A stretch of DNA of 64,000 nucleotides from Lautropia dentalis (GCF_003892345.1 NZ_RRUE01000002.1:1444619-1508618), one strand, 5' to 3'; positions 8,574-17,911 are shown, counted from the stretch's first letter. The notes: a model not told the origin generated them from the sequence alone. Made by a program: numbers and translations.

Positions 8574-10058
8574 TCAGGCGGCCAGCCGCTGTGGTCGTTG
8601 TGTTTTGGCCACGGATGGAACGTGCACAGCCGGCACGGCCGTGGACATGGCCGCGGTGCTTTCGCCCGTATTTCGCCAGGGCGTGGCGGGCGCTGCACTC
8701 ACACCGGGTACATGGCGCCAGGGAACGCCGGCCTGTTGCAGCAGCATCACGAGCCGGGGGGCGGCCTGTGCCGGTGTGTGCGCGGTGGCCAGATGATTGA
8801 TGCGGGCATCGTGGCAGCCGCCGCGCAGCCAGACCACCCGTTTGCCCCAGCATGCTTCGTCCACCAGACGCTGGGTATGCAACGCACTGGCCGCGGCATG
8901 TGGGGCATGAGCGCTTTCTGCATGATGGCTGGCTGCATGCGTGGCACAGGGGACGCCTGCAGGGGCAGGGATCAGGCTGCCGAAGGTGTGGGGCTGGGCG
9001 AGGTCCATGGGGGTGGACCAGCGGTGCAGAACGGGATGGGCAGGTGCCGTTCCGGCGCCGTTTCCGTCGGGCAGCGCAAGCTTTTCGGCATCCTTGCGGA
9101 TCTGCTGGCGAATGCCATCGGCCAGGGCCGGGTCATGCACGACGAGGTCGGCTGCCTGCAGGGCGCGCAGGGCGTGCAGCGTCAGCTGTCCGGGATCGCT
9201 GCTGCCGGCATCGACCACGACGAGGTCGCCGGTGTGAAGGGCCGGGATCGGGGCCGGTGTGACAGGAGGCTGTTCTGCGGCGCGCTGTTCTGCGGGGCGC
9301 CGGGACGTCAGGAAGGTCTCCGGGGCGTCATGGCCGCTGGCAGAAATTGCCGGGTCTGCGATGTCCGGTGACATCGATGCTGTATGTGTCATTGTTTCTG
9401 CCTTGTTGACTGGGGTGCCGGTGGATGCACTGGCTTCCAGCTGCGCCGCCAGGAACTGGCTGGCTGCCTCCAGCTGGCCCTGTGCCACCAGCGTGTTCAC
9501 CGGGCCGGAAAAAATGTGCTCCCAGAAGCGGCGTCGCGCACGCATGCCGGACAGCCTGGCCTGCACCTGCCGCCGCCACTGGCCGGCCAGCGTGGCCAGC
9601 GCACCGGTGTGCTGTGGCAGCATCACCTCGATTTTCTGGCGCCAGTACCGGGCCAGTACGGGCGCGGTGGCACCGCTGGATATGGCTACCTGCAGCGGGC
9701 CGCGGTCCACCACGGCGGGCACGATGAAGCTGCAGTGTTCGGGGCTGTCGACCGTATTGCAGAACACCTGCCGGGCGCTGGCTGCGGCAAATACGTCGGC
9801 ATCCACTGCGGCATCGCCCGTGGCGGACGTCACCAGAAAAACACCGTCCAGATGCGCCGGGGAGAAGGTGCGGCCCAGCCAGGCGATGCGGCCTTCCTGC
9901 AGCCACCGTTCGAAGGCGGGGGCTAGCGTTCGCGCCACCACCCGGAGCTGGGCACCGGCGGCCAGCAGGCTCTCGGCCTTGCGGGTGGCCACCTCGCCGG
10001 CACCCACCAGCAGCACCGGCTTGTCGTTCAGATCGGCAAAGAATGGAAACCAGGACAT
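8574..10058 (-). CDS. Siroheme synthase-like: precorrin-2 dehydrogenase/ferrochelatase with decayed methyltransferase half
   Basis: The N-terminal about 220 residues match CysG-A/Met8: MSWFPFFADLNDKP, then PVLLVGAGEVATRKAESLL (NAD site), LVTSATGD, VFCNTVDSPEHCSFIVPAVV and AISSGATAPVLARYWR. This part should oxidise precorrin-2 and insert iron to give siroheme. After a linker of about 60 residues comes a relic of the uroporphyrinogen-III methyltransferase domain: the usual GxGPGDxxLLT is VDAGSSDPGQLTL, and the KGG loop is WLRGGCHDAR. The protein ends soon after PGVSAAP, so the second half of the methyltransferase is missing, replaced by a low-complexity tail. Total is 494 residues against 457 in CysG. 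Another gene must provide uroporphyrinogen methylation. ATG 10058 lies two bases from the cysI stop, so the two are surely cotranscribed to feed siroheme to CysI. Confidence 0.85.
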   Translation of the reverse strand: MSWFPFFADLNDKPVLLVGAGEVATRKAESLLAAGAQLRVVARTLAPAFERWLQEGRIAWLGRTFSPAHLDGVFLVTSATGDAAVDADVFAAASARQVFCNTVDSPEHCSFIVPAVVDRGPLQVAISSGATAPVLARYWRQKIEVMLPQHTGALATLAGQWRRQVQARLSGMRARRRFWEHIFSGPVNTLVAQGQLEAASQFLAAQLEASASTGTPVNKAETMTHTASMSPDIADPAISASGHDAPETFLTSRRPAEQRAAEQPPVTPAPIPALHTGDLVVVDAGSSDPGQLTLHALRALQAADLVVHDPALADGIRQQIRKDAEKLALPDGNGAGTAPAHPVLHRWSTPMDLAQPHTFGSLIPAPAGVPCATHAASHHAESAHAPHAAASALHTQRLVDEACWGKRVVWLRGGCHDARINHLATAHTPAQAAPRLVMLLQQAGVPWRHVPGVSAAPATPWRNTGESTAAMSTAVPAVHVPSVAKTQRPQRLAA

Positions 10059-10059
10059 G

Positions 10060-11871
10060 TCAGGCCGCCGCCTCCCAGAAATCACGCGGGGCATCCAGCA
10101 CGGGTTTCGTGATGCCGGTGCGTACCGCAAAATCGCCAAAGCCTTCATCGGGCTCGCGGTGCTTCGCCCAGTCGGCCAGCCAGCCATCGATGATGTCCAG
10201 AATCTCCGGCTCGGTGATGTTCTCGCGGAACAGCCGCGGGATGCGGGTGCCCTCGCGGTTGCCGCCCACATACAGGTTGTAGCGGCCCACGGCCTTGCCC
10301 ACCAGACCGATCTCGGCCAGCATGGCGCGGCCGCAGCCATTGGGGCAGCCGGTGACGCGCAGCACGATGTGGTCGTCCTGCAGGCCATGCCAGGTCATCC
10401 GTTCATCCACGTGGTCGATGAAGGTGGGCAGGAAGCGCTCGGCCTCGGCCATGGCCAGCGGGCAGGTGGGCAGCGACACGCAGGCCATGGCGTTTTCGCG
10501 CAGGCGGCTGACCCGGGAGCTGATCAGCCCGTGCTCGCGGGCAATGGCCTCGATGCGGTCCTTCTCGGCCGCCGGCACGTTGGCCACGATCAGGTTCTGG
10601 TTGGCGGTCAGCCGGAAATCGCCCTGGTGGACTTTGGCGATTTCGCGCATGCCCGTTTTGAGGGGGCGTCCGGGATAATCCAGCAGCCGGCCATTCTCGA
10701 TGAACAGTGTCAGGTGCCAGTTGCCTTCCTCGCCCTGCACCCAGCCGATGCGGTCACCGCGGGTGGTGAACCGGTAGGGGCGGATGGGCTCGAATTTTGC
10801 GCCCATGCGGTTTTCCACTTCGGCAATGAACACATCGGTGCCCACCCGTTCCAGCGTGTAGCGGGTCTTGGCATTCTTGCGGTCGCTGCGATTGCCCCAG
10901 TCGCGCTGCACCGACACCACGGCCGCGGCGCAATCGAGCACCTTGTCCAGCGAAATGAAGCCGAATTCCCGGGCCACGTTGGGGTAGGTGCGGGTGTTGC
11001 CATGTTCCATCGACAGGCCACCGCCCACCAGCACGTTGAAGCCCAGCAGTCTGTCGCCCTCGCCAATGGCAATGAAATTGAGGTCGTTGGCGTGCAGGTC
11101 CACGTCGTTGTGCGGCGGAATCACCACTGTGGTCTTGAATTTGCGGGGCAGATAGTTCCTGCCCAGCACCGGCTCGGTGGCATCACCACTGAGCGCCTTT
11201 TCGATGACGGGCTGGGCGGGCATGGTTTCGGTGGAATGGAGCTTTTCGCCATCCAGCCAGATTTCGGCATAGGCCCGCGTGCGCGGCAACAGGTGCTCGG
11301 AAATGCGGGCCGCCCATTCCCATGCCTGGCGGTGCAGTGACGATTCCACCGGGTTGCTGGTGCACAGCACGTTGCGGTTCACGTCGCCGGCGGTGGCAAT
11401 GCTGTCCAGCCCCAGCTGGTGCAGCCACTGGTGCATCGGCTTGATCTGGTCCTTCAGCACACCATGAAACTGGAAGGTCTGCCGGTTGGTCAGGCGGATG
11501 CTGCCATAGAGCGTCTGTTCGGAGGCAAACTTGTCGATGCCCAGCCACTGCTGCGGCTTGATCACGCCACCGGGCAGACGGCAGCGCAGCATCACGTTCT
11601 TGAGTGGCTCCAGTTTCTGCGAGACACGCTCGGCACGGATGTCGCGGTCGTCCTGCTCGTACATGCCGTGAAAGCGGATCAGCTGGAAATTGTCGCCCCG
11701 AAATCCGCCCGACAGGCCATCCTTCAGGTCTTCGCGGATGGTGCCCTTCAGGTAGGCGCTGCCGCCTTTCAGGCGCTCGTTGTCGGCCCAGGGGGCATCG
11801 GGCAGTTTGGCGCGTTCGTCCACCGGCGGGCGTTTGGCGGCTTGAGGTTTTTCTTCCAGAACGTGGGACAT
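10060..11871 (-). CDS. cysI: Sulfite reductase (NADPH) hemoprotein, CysI
   Basis: Reduces sulfite to sulfide with six electrons in assimilatory sulfur metabolism, using siroheme coupled to a 4Fe-4S cluster. The 603-residue protein has a siroheme-binding nitrite/sulfite reductase half near residues 75-270 ([36 protein letters not shown]). The cluster cysteines fall in two pairs, CVSLPTC and, about 40 residues later, TGCPNGCGR. Length is close to E. coli CysI (570). A clear AGGAG lies seven bases before the ATG at 11871. The siroheme gene follows after one base; cysJ lies upstream on the same strand but is separated by a terminator, so this gene probably has its own promoter. Confidence 0.96.
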   Translation of the reverse strand: MSHVLEEKPQAAKRPPVDERAKLPDAPWADNERLKGGSAYLKGTIREDLKDGLSGGFRGDNFQLIRFHGMYEQDDRDIRAERVSQKLEPLKNVMLRCRLPGGVIKPQQWLGIDKFASEQTLYGSIRLTNRQTFQFHGVLKDQIKPMHQWLHQLGLDSIATAGDVNRNVLCTSNPVESSLHRQAWEWAARISEHLLPRTRAYAEIWLDGEKLHSTETMPAQPVIEKALSGDATEPVLGRNYLPRKFKTTVVIPPHNDVDLHANDLNFIAIGEGDRLLGFNVLVGGGLSMEHGNTRTYPNVAREFGFISLDKVLDCAAAVVSVQRDWGNRSDRKNAKTRYTLERVGTDVFIAEVENRMGAKFEPIRPYRFTTRGDRIGWVQGEEGNWHLTLFIENGRLLDYPGRPLKTGMREIAKVHQGDFRLTANQNLIVANVPAAEKDRIEAIAREHGLISSRVSRLRENAMACVSLPTCPLAMAEAERFLPTFIDHVDERMTWHGLQDDHIVLRVTGCPNGCGRAMLAEIGLVGKAVGRYNLYVGGNREGTRIPRLFRENITEPEILDIIDGWLADWAKHREPDEGFGDFAVRTGITKPVLDAPRDFWEAAA

Positions 11872-12057
11872 GACGGGCTCCTGCAGATATCGTGCGCTGT
11901 GTGGCTTGCAGTCACTTTAAGGTGAAAACCCCCCTGTTGAAACGAAGGGTTTTTCAGCACGACATGATGTGCCGTCATAAGCCGCTTTCTGCAGGGGTTT
12001 ATATGCAGAAATTCATACGCCTGCGAATGCTCATGGGAATCGTTTTCTTTCTGGGAG
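11872..12057 (-). promoter_or_regulatory. cysI leader region with inverted repeat
   Basis: Non-coding segment between the cysJ terminator and cysI. It holds an inverted repeat near 11923-11957 (AAAACCC and GGGTTTT arms, loop about 15), which could be an operator or an attenuator-like hairpin. It should contain the cysI promoter, but no strong -35/-10 pair is evident. Confidence 0.35.
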
Positions 12058-12088
12058 AAAAAAAGGGACACCCCCGTTCTGGTGTCCC
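12058..12088 (-). terminator. Rho-independent terminator after cysJ
   Basis: On the minus strand a perfect eight-pair stem (GGGACACC and GGTGTCCC, loop of eight) is followed directly by seven Ts. It sits about 65 bases beyond the cysJ stop and separates cysJ from cysI. Confidence 0.88.
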
Positions 12089-12152
12089 TGGCTGGCACGG
12101 TCGTGGTCAGTGAATCGTTCCGGTATCCCCGGCTGGTGCGGTGCAGTCGTGG

Positions 12153-14480
12153 TCAGTAGACGTCCCGCTGGTAGCGACGGTCTTCGCGCAGGGTGTTCAG
12201 ATAATCGTCGGCATCGTCCTCATCCAGTCTGCCGTGGGTGCGAATGATGTCGAGCAGGGCATTTTCCACGTCACGGGCCATGCGGGTGGCGTCGCCGCAA
12301 ACATAGACGTGCGCGCCTTCCTGCAGCCACTGCCAGACATCGGCACCGGCTTCCTGCAGCTTGTGCTGCACATAGACCTTGTGCTCGCCCTGCCGGGACC
12401 AGGCCAGATCGGCACGGGTCAACAGGCCGCTCTTGCGGTACTGCAGCCATTCGGCCTGATACAGGAAGTCGTCGGTGAAGCGCTGGTTCCCGAAAATCAG
12501 CCAGTTCTTTCCGGTGGCACCCGCCGCACCCCGCTGCTGCATGAAGGCACGGAACGGAGCCACGCCCGTGCCTGCGCCGATCATGATGATGGGGGTGTCG
12601 TCGTCGGCCGGCAGGCGGAAATTCCGGTTGGGTTCGATGAAGACGCGCACGTCGTCATCTTCTTCCAGCAGATGGCCCAGATAGCCGGAGGCTGCACCCA
12701 TGTAGTGCTGGCCATGGTGGCGCAGGTGCACCACGCCCACGGTCAGATGCACGGCATCGCCCACCTCGTCCTGGGCCGAGGCAATGGAGTACAGACGCGG
12801 CGACTGCGGGCGGAACAGGCTGAAGAGCTGCTGCGCCGGCAGCGGATGGGGGTACTCGGCAAAGAGGCCCACCGGGGGCGTGGTGGCCAGCAGCGCGTCG
12901 AGCGCCTTGCGGTCTTCCACCAGTTCCTGCAGCGGGCGCAGCTTGCTCAGCGCTGCGTACTGCTCCACCAGTGTGGGCGTATTCTGCGTGATGTCGGCAT
13001 GGTGGGTGAGGGCGTCGCGCAGCGTGGCTTCGCTGCCGTCGGCCAGTTTCACCGTTTCCGTGCCGTCCAGTTTGTGACGCTCCAGAATCTCGCTCACCAG
13101 TGCCGGGGCATTGACGGGCCAGACACCCAGTGCATCTCCGGGCTGGTACTGGATGCCCGAGCCTTCCAGGTCGATTTCGATGTGCTGTACATCCTTTTCG
13201 GCATTTCGCGAGGTGATTTTCTGGCGGGTGGACAGCGTGGCCGTGAAGGGGGCGTTGCGGGTCCAGGCACTGACGGCGGGTTCCGCTTCGGGCGCTGCGG
13301 TGGCCGCGCCGGCTTCCGGGGTCATGGCCATGGCGGCGCCGGCGCCCTGGAAGGCGGCAAAGGCGGGGGCATGGGGGTAGACGCCCGGCGCCATGCCCGG
13401 TGCGGGGGGCACACCCGTGCCCGGCGGAAATCCCTGTCCCGGAACGAATCCGCCAGCCGGGGCGGCAAACGGGTTGCCGAAGGGCGTGCCAAAGGGAAAG
13501 CCGAACGGGCTGGCTGCCGCCGAACCGGGCTGTCCGGGCATGGCGGGCTGTCCCTGGGAAGCCTGCTGCCCCGGTTGTCCGGGCATGCCTGTCGTTCCGG
13601 TCGCTCCGGCTGTTGCTGCGTCGACGGATCCTGCCTGCGGTGCAGCCGCGATTTTCTGCAGTTTTTCCGTGACGGCAGTTACCCACGCGCTTGCGGTTGC
13701 CTGAAAATCCAGATCGCAGTCGGTGCGTTCGTGCAGGCGCCGGGCACCCAGTTTTTCCAGTTGTGCGTCGAAGTCGCGGCCGGCCTGACAGAACTTGGGA
13801 TAGGACGAATCCCCCAGCCCCAGCACGGCAAAATGCAGGGCATCCAGTTTGGGGGATTTCTTGCCAAACAGGAACTTGTGCAGGGGCACCGCCTCTTCTG
13901 GTGGCTCGCCCTCGCCCTGGGTGGAGGTGAGCAGCAGCACGATGTCCTCGTCGGGCAGTGTCTTGCTCTTGTAGTCGCCCACGCTGGCCAGGCTGGGGTG
14001 CAGGCCGGCGTCCTTCAGGCTGTCGTGCAGCTGCTGGGCCACCCGGCGGGCATTGCCGGTCTGCGAGGCCGACAGGATGGTGATGCGGCGGGAAGCCGCT
14101 GCGGTACCTGCTGTCGTGCCGGTGGCCGGGACGGCCTGGGCGGGGGAGGGTTGTCCCGCCCCCTCCTGCCCAGACGGGAACTGTCCGGGAAAGGGCTGTC
14201 CCTGCGGAAATGGCGCCTGGTTGAAGAAGGGCTGTGCGGCGCCTGCCGGTGCAAAGCCGGCCGGGGCAGGTGAGGACGGTTGAGGCTGCCCGGCAAAGGG
14301 CGAGGGGAAGCCTGCGGCGCCGTTCGGTGTTGCCAGCGGTAGGCCCGCTGCCGCGCGCAGCATGGCATCGGCCTGCGTGCACTGGGACCAGCAGTAGCCC
14401 GAGAGCCAGGCCAGTTGCAGGGGCGACAGGGTTCCAAGCTGGAACAGCAGTTCGGGGGGAAGCGGGGTGCCGGGTGTCAT
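12153..14480 (-). CDS. cysJ: Sulfite reductase (NADPH) flavoprotein, CysJ, with long low-complexity linkers
   Basis: Passes electrons from NADPH through FAD and FMN to CysI. Order: a short N-terminal LSPLQLAWLSGYCW segment as in CysJ (residues 18-31); a Pro/Gly/Ala/Phe-rich stretch (about 55-130); a flavodoxin domain starting ITILSASQTGNARRVA with the STQGEGEPPEEA loop and GLGDSSYPKFC; a second Pro/Gly-rich linker (about 300-400); then the FAD domain (RLYSIASA) and the NADPH domain (IGAGTGVAPFRAFMQQR, YVCGDATRMARDVE) ending RRYQRDVY. At 775 residues it is about 175 longer than E. coli CysJ (599), all of it in the two linkers. All catalytic motifs are intact, so it should be active. A terminator follows; the upstream region carries 11-base tandem repeats. 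Confidence 0.95.
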   Translation of the reverse strand: MTPGTPLPPELLFQLGTLSPLQLAWLSGYCWSQCTQADAMLRAAAGLPLATPNGAAGFPSPFAGQPQPSSPAPAGFAPAGAAQPFFNQAPFPQGQPFPGQFPSGQEGAGQPSPAQAVPATGTTAGTAAASRRITILSASQTGNARRVAQQLHDSLKDAGLHPSLASVGDYKSKTLPDEDIVLLLTSTQGEGEPPEEAVPLHKFLFGKKSPKLDALHFAVLGLGDSSYPKFCQAGRDFDAQLEKLGARRLHERTDCDLDFQATASAWVTAVTEKLQKIAAAPQAGSVDAATAGATGTTGMPGQPGQQASQGQPAMPGQPGSAAASPFGFPFGTPFGNPFAAPAGGFVPGQGFPPGTGVPPAPGMAPGVYPHAPAFAAFQGAGAAMAMTPEAGAATAAPEAEPAVSAWTRNAPFTATLSTRQKITSRNAEKDVQHIEIDLEGSGIQYQPGDALGVWPVNAPALVSEILERHKLDGTETVKLADGSEATLRDALTHHADITQNTPTLVEQYAALSKLRPLQELVEDRKALDALLATTPPVGLFAEYPHPLPAQQLFSLFRPQSPRLYSIASAQDEVGDAVHLTVGVVHLRHHGQHYMGAASGYLGHLLEEDDDVRVFIEPNRNFRLPADDDTPIIMIGAGTGVAPFRAFMQQRGAAGATGKNWLIFGNQRFTDDFLYQAEWLQYRKSGLLTRADLAWSRQGEHKVYVQHKLQEAGADVWQWLQEGAHVYVCGDATRMARDVENALLDIIRTHGRLDEDDADDYLNTLREDRRYQRDVY

Positions 14481-14596
14481 GATGTGTCTGTCGTTGGATT
14501 ATTGCCCCCAAAGATAAGCGTGGCATTGCCCCTGTGCGAACGAAGGCTTTTGCCGAACGACATGCCGATTCTGAATATTGCAACGGTGGTGGCTGG

Positions 14597-14673
14597 TGTT
14601 GCGCCGATGTTGTGGCGGTGTTGTGGCGATGTTGTGGCGATGTTGTGGCGATGTTGGGTCGGTGTTGGTCCGG
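14597..14673 (+). repeat. 11-bp tandem repeat, about seven units
   Basis: Seven units of consensus TGTTGTGGCGA follow one another. The middle four are nearly identical and the outer ones have drifted. The array lies between divergent cysJ and the DUF2130 gene, about 120 bases upstream of the cysJ start. The 11-base period is about one helical turn and not a multiple of three, so it is not a coding repeat. The rest of the 14481-14896 gap holds the hairpin repeat at 14714-14744 and no supported gene. Confidence 0.85.
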
Positions 14674-14713
14674 CGCCCGGGAGGGCGGATATCATCCGTT
14701 GTTCTGCCGGCGC

Positions 14714-14744
14714 TGCCCTGTCCGGCAAGGCAGTCGGCCTTGCC
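14714..14744. repeat. Dispersed 31-bp hairpin repeat, copy 1
   Basis: TGCCCTGTC then a stem GGCAAGGC and GCCTTGCC with a five-base loop. The same unit, with an unrelated loop, recurs at 45398-45428. Conserved arms with a variable loop resemble a REP-type element. Confidence 0.65.
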
Positions 14745-14896
14745 TGCGCGGCATTCTGCCGGCACGGCGCCGGGGTCGGTTTGGGGGGCGCATGAACCCG
14801 TCACATACGCTGACCCGCGTCTGCTGCATCAGGTGCGAAGCCTTGCGCGGTGGCGCTCTCCGGTTTTTTCTTTTCACGCTTTCTGCTGCATTTGCC

Positions 14897-16198
14897 ATGT
14901 CCGAACCCACCATCACCTGTCCCAATTGCCATACCACGGTGCGGCTGACCGAATCGCTGGCGGCGCCCCTGGTGGCGGCCACCCGCGAGCAGTACGAGCG
15001 GCAGCTGGCGGCCAGGGATGCCGACTTTGCCCAGCGCGAGGCGCAGCTGCAGACGCAGGCCAAAGCCATGGCCGAGCGCGAGACGGCGCTTGCCGAGCAG
15101 ACCCGCCAGCTGCAGGCGCAGGTGACCGAACAGGTGGAGACAAGGCTGCGCACCGAGCGTGAGCGTGTGGTGGCGGAGGAGGCACGCAAGGCAAAGGCGG
15201 CGGCGGCCGATGAGCTGGCCGCAGGCCGAAAGGCGCTGGCCGAGCTGCAGGAGGTGCTGAAGGCGCGTGATGCGAAGCTGGCCGAGGCGCAGCAGGCCCA
15301 GGCCGACATGCTGCGCAGGCAGCGCGAGCTGGAGGATGCCCGCCGGGAGCTGGATCTGACGGTGGAGAAGCGTGTGTCGGAAGGGCTGGAGGCGGTACGC
15401 GGCAAGGCCCGGCAGGAGGCCGAGGAAAGCCTGCGCCTGAAGGTGGTGGAGAAGGACCAGATGATTGCCTCGATGCAGCAGAAGATTGCCGAGCTGAAGC
15501 AGCGGGCCGAACAGGGCTCGCAGCAGCTGCAGGGCGAGGCGCAGGAGCTGGATCTGGAAAACACCCTGCGCCAGCGCTTTGCGTTCGACACCATCGACCC
15601 GGTGCCAAAGGGCGAGTTCGGCGGTGATGTGCTGCACACGGTGCTGAGCCAGAGTGGCCAGGTGGCGGGACGGATCCTGTGGGAATCGAAGCGCACGCGC
15701 AACTGGAGCGAGGGCTGGCTGGAGAAGCTGCGCAACGACCAGCGGGCGGCCAAGGCGGACGTGGCCATTCTGGTCAGCCAGGCGCTGCCGAAGGAGATCG
15801 AGACCTTCGATGTGCGGGAAGGGGTGTGGGTGACGGGGCCGCGAACGGCGCTGGCGGTGGCCAACCTGCTGCGCACGTCCATTCTGCAGGTGCATCAGAC
15901 CCGGCTGGCGGGGGAGGGGCTGCAGGGCAAGGCCGAACTGGTGTATCAGTACCTGACCGGACCGCATTTCCGGCATCGGGTCAGCGCCATTCGCGAAGCT
16001 TTCGATGCCATGCAGGATGATCTGGACAGGGAACGCAAGGTGATCCAGAAACAGTGGGCCAAGCGTCAGGCGCAGATCGACCGGATGGTGGCCGGCATGA
16101 CCGGCATGTATGGCGATCTGCAGGGCATTGCGGGGGCGCAGCTGCCGGAAATCGAGGGGATGGGGTTCGAGGCGCTGGAGGGGCCGGAGGAGGAGTGA
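14897..16198 (+). CDS. DUF2130 domain-containing coiled-coil protein
   Basis: Function unknown. The 433-residue protein starts with a zinc-ribbon-like CPNCH at residues 8-12, has a long, highly charged coiled coil (about 30-225, rich in Ala, Glu, Gln, Arg), and then the DUF2130 domain: RQRFAFDTIDPVPKGEFGGD, GRILWESKRTRNWSEGW, KADVAILVSQALP, and a C-terminal helical part. The DUF2130 core, with the acidic residues and the ESK motif, recalls a PD-(D/E)XK nuclease-like fold, which is inference. ATG 14897 begins MSEPTITCPNC, where homologues start; the open frame upstream to 14534 runs through tandem repeats and is spurious. It stands alone between divergent cysJ and the insertion sequence. Confidence 0.85.
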   Translation: MSEPTITCPNCHTTVRLTESLAAPLVAATREQYERQLAARDADFAQREAQLQTQAKAMAERETALAEQTRQLQAQVTEQVETRLRTERERVVAEEARKAKAAAADELAAGRKALAELQEVLKARDAKLAEAQQAQADMLRRQRELEDARRELDLTVEKRVSEGLEAVRGKARQEAEESLRLKVVEKDQMIASMQQKIAELKQRAEQGSQQLQGEAQELDLENTLRQRFAFDTIDPVPKGEFGGDVLHTVLSQSGQVAGRILWESKRTRNWSEGWLEKLRNDQRAAKADVAILVSQALPKEIETFDVREGVWVTGPRTALAVANLLRTSILQVHQTRLAGEGLQGKAELVYQYLTGPHFRHRVSAIREAFDAMQDDLDRERKVIQKQWAKRQAQIDRMVAGMTGMYGDLQGIAGAQLPEIEGMGFEALEGPEEE

Positions 16199-16340
16199 CC
16201 CCTTATCCAGCGAAACAGATTCAATGCCTGTCCTTGTTGCGGCTTTCCACTGATTTTTGCTGGAAGAAGCTGGCAATGGTTCCCGCGAGGGTAGAGCACA
16301 GCATGGCAATCGGTGAAAGTCAAGGCAGTTGTCCGATGGA

Positions 16341-17432
16341 TCATGCAGCCACCTGTCCGTTATCGCGCGGATTGATGGCTGCCTGAGCCACGCTGTCACG
16401 CTCCGGGTTGAGCGTGACCCTCGTGATGGGTTGCCAGTTGCGGGTATTGCCCGACCAGCGTGATGGTGTCTGGCTGCGCGCCATCTCGTACAGACGGTGC
16501 CGGGCCTGCAGAATGTCCACGTCCTGTCCGCAATGTCGCTGGCTCGGCGTCACGTAGCCAATCCGGCTGTGCCGGTGCTCGTCGTTGTACCAGGCCACGA
16601 ACCGGTGCCCCCACTGCCGAGCCTCATCCAGACTGGCCACACCACCCGCAGGGAACTCCGGCCGGTACTTGGCCGTCTTGAACAGCGCCTCCACAAATGC
16701 ATTGTCGTCCGAGACGCGCGGCCGCGAGTAGGAGGGCCGGATACCCAGCCAGTTCAGCATGGCCAGTACCGTGGTGGCCTTGAGCGTGCTGCCATTGTCA
16801 CCGTGCAGCACCGGACGCTGAGGTTTTGCATGAATATCTTCCGAGAGCGCCACACGCCTGAGCAGCCGCACGGCATGCTCGGCGCTGTCCTGCTCATGGA
16901 TCTCCCAGCCCACGATCTTGCGGCTGTACAGGTCCATGATCAGGTACAGGTAAAACCACTGGCCCCGGACCTTGCTGGGCAGGTACGTCATGTCCCAGCA
17001 CCAGACCTGACCCGGTGCGGTGGCCACGTGTGTGGTGGGAGGACGATGTCTGGCAGGGGAACGAGCCCGCCCCCTGCGACGGTTCTGCCCGGCTGCACGC
17101 AGCACGCGCTGAAAGCTCGATTCGCTGGCGATGTAGACGCCCTCATCGGCCAGCATCGGCACGATGCGTGCCGGTGGCAAGTCGGCAAAGCGGGGGGCGT
17201 TGGCAGTGGCCAGCATGAGCGCTTTCTCTTCCTCGGTCAGTGCGTGGGCCGGCCGGGGCCGGCTGGACGTGGGACGCCCATCAGGCAGGACCTGGCCGTC
17301 CTCTGTGCGCCAGCGCTGCAGGGTTCTGGCCGTGATGCCAGCGACCTTGCAGGCCGGCACAAGCCGGGCTCCGGCTGCATGGGCCTCGTCGATGTGCCGG
17401 ACGATGATTCGGCGATCTTCCAGGGCTGTCAT
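16341..17432 (-). CDS. IS3-family transposase OrfB
   Basis: DDE integrase-type recombinase that moves the element. The 363 residues hold an N-terminal helical region, then the rve catalytic core with Asp147 (WCWDMTYLPS), Asp212 (LHGDNGS) and Glu248 (DNAFVEALFKTAKY), a D-64-D-35-E arrangement correct for the family. The start ATG overlaps the orfA stop as ATGA (17429-17432), implying translational coupling rather than the -1 frameshift used by many IS3 relatives. All three acidic residues are present, so the enzyme looks intact. Confidence 0.92.
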   Translation of the reverse strand: MTALEDRRIIVRHIDEAHAAGARLVPACKVAGITARTLQRWRTEDGQVLPDGRPTSSRPRPAHALTEEEKALMLATANAPRFADLPPARIVPMLADEGVYIASESSFQRVLRAAGQNRRRGRARSPARHRPPTTHVATAPGQVWCWDMTYLPSKVRGQWFYLYLIMDLYSRKIVGWEIHEQDSAEHAVRLLRRVALSEDIHAKPQRPVLHGDNGSTLKATTVLAMLNWLGIRPSYSRPRVSDDNAFVEALFKTAKYRPEFPAGGVASLDEARQWGHRFVAWYNDEHRHSRIGYVTPSQRHCGQDVDILQARHRLYEMARSQTPSRWSGNTRNWQPITRVTLNPERDSVAQAAINPRDNGQVAA

Positions 17433-17911
17433 GTGTCCCCGCCCCCGTCCGGATGGAAGATCGCATCCAACTTTTTTTGCAGAACCAGCAACGCAGTGGT
17501 CTCGGCCAGCGCCTTCTCCTTGCGCCTCAAATCCCGCTCCAGCTCCTTGACCCGGCGCCGGGTGGCCTGGGTGACGCGCTGCACCTTCTGTGAGGCCTCT
17601 TCCGGGTTTTCAAGGGAATGGGTGGCTGTCTCTCGCCACAGCTCCAGTTCCTGGGGATAGATGCCTTTCTCGCGGCACCAGGCGTTGCGGCTGGCCTCGT
17701 CCATCGCTGCCGTGGCAATGATGGCCTGCATGCGTGCAGCCGGCGTCCAGATGCGCTCCTTGTCGGGCGCCGCCAGCGCAGCGGCACGCCACCGTTCCAG
17801 CGTTGCTGCCGAGATGTGCAGCTCCTGCGACACCACGTCCACCGGAGCGCTCTCCGGTGGCAGCAGTCTGGCCACTGCCCTGTCCTTGAATGCCTTTCCG
17901 TATCTGGCCAC
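17429..17911 (-). CDS. IS3-family OrfA, helix-turn-helix DNA-binding protein
   Basis: The 160-residue protein begins MARYGKAFKDRAVARLLPP, an N-terminal helix-turn-helix segment as in IS3 OrfA proteins. A second helix-turn-helix-like stretch is around SQELHISAATLERWRAAAL (residues 30-48), and an Arg/Glu/Leu-rich coiled coil at about 115-150 has the spacing of the family's leucine-zipper oligomerisation helix. It should bind the terminal repeats and work with OrfB. The frame ends in TGA inside the ATGA overlap with orfB. Confidence 0.85.
   Translation of the reverse strand: MARYGKAFKDRAVARLLPPESAPVDVVSQELHISAATLERWRAAALAAPDKERIWTPAARMQAIIATAAMDEASRNAWCREKGIYPQELELWRETATHSLENPEEASQKVQRVTQATRRRVKELERDLRRKEKALAETTALLVLQKKLDAIFHPDGGGDT

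Noticed and set aside
9259-11340. A 693-codon open frame on the plus strand
   Set aside because: Antisense to the siroheme gene and cysI; no recognisable domain and typical shadow composition.
12141-14273. A 710-codon open frame on the plus strand
   Set aside because: Antisense to cysJ; Gly/Val/Gln-rich shadow sequence.
14597-14673. Possible CRISPR array
   Set aside because: Units are 11 bases and contiguous, without spacers; it is a simple tandem repeat.
14534-14896. Upstream extension of the DUF2130 frame
   Set aside because: It runs through the 11-base tandem repeats and the hairpin repeat, and homologues begin at MSEPTITCPNC.
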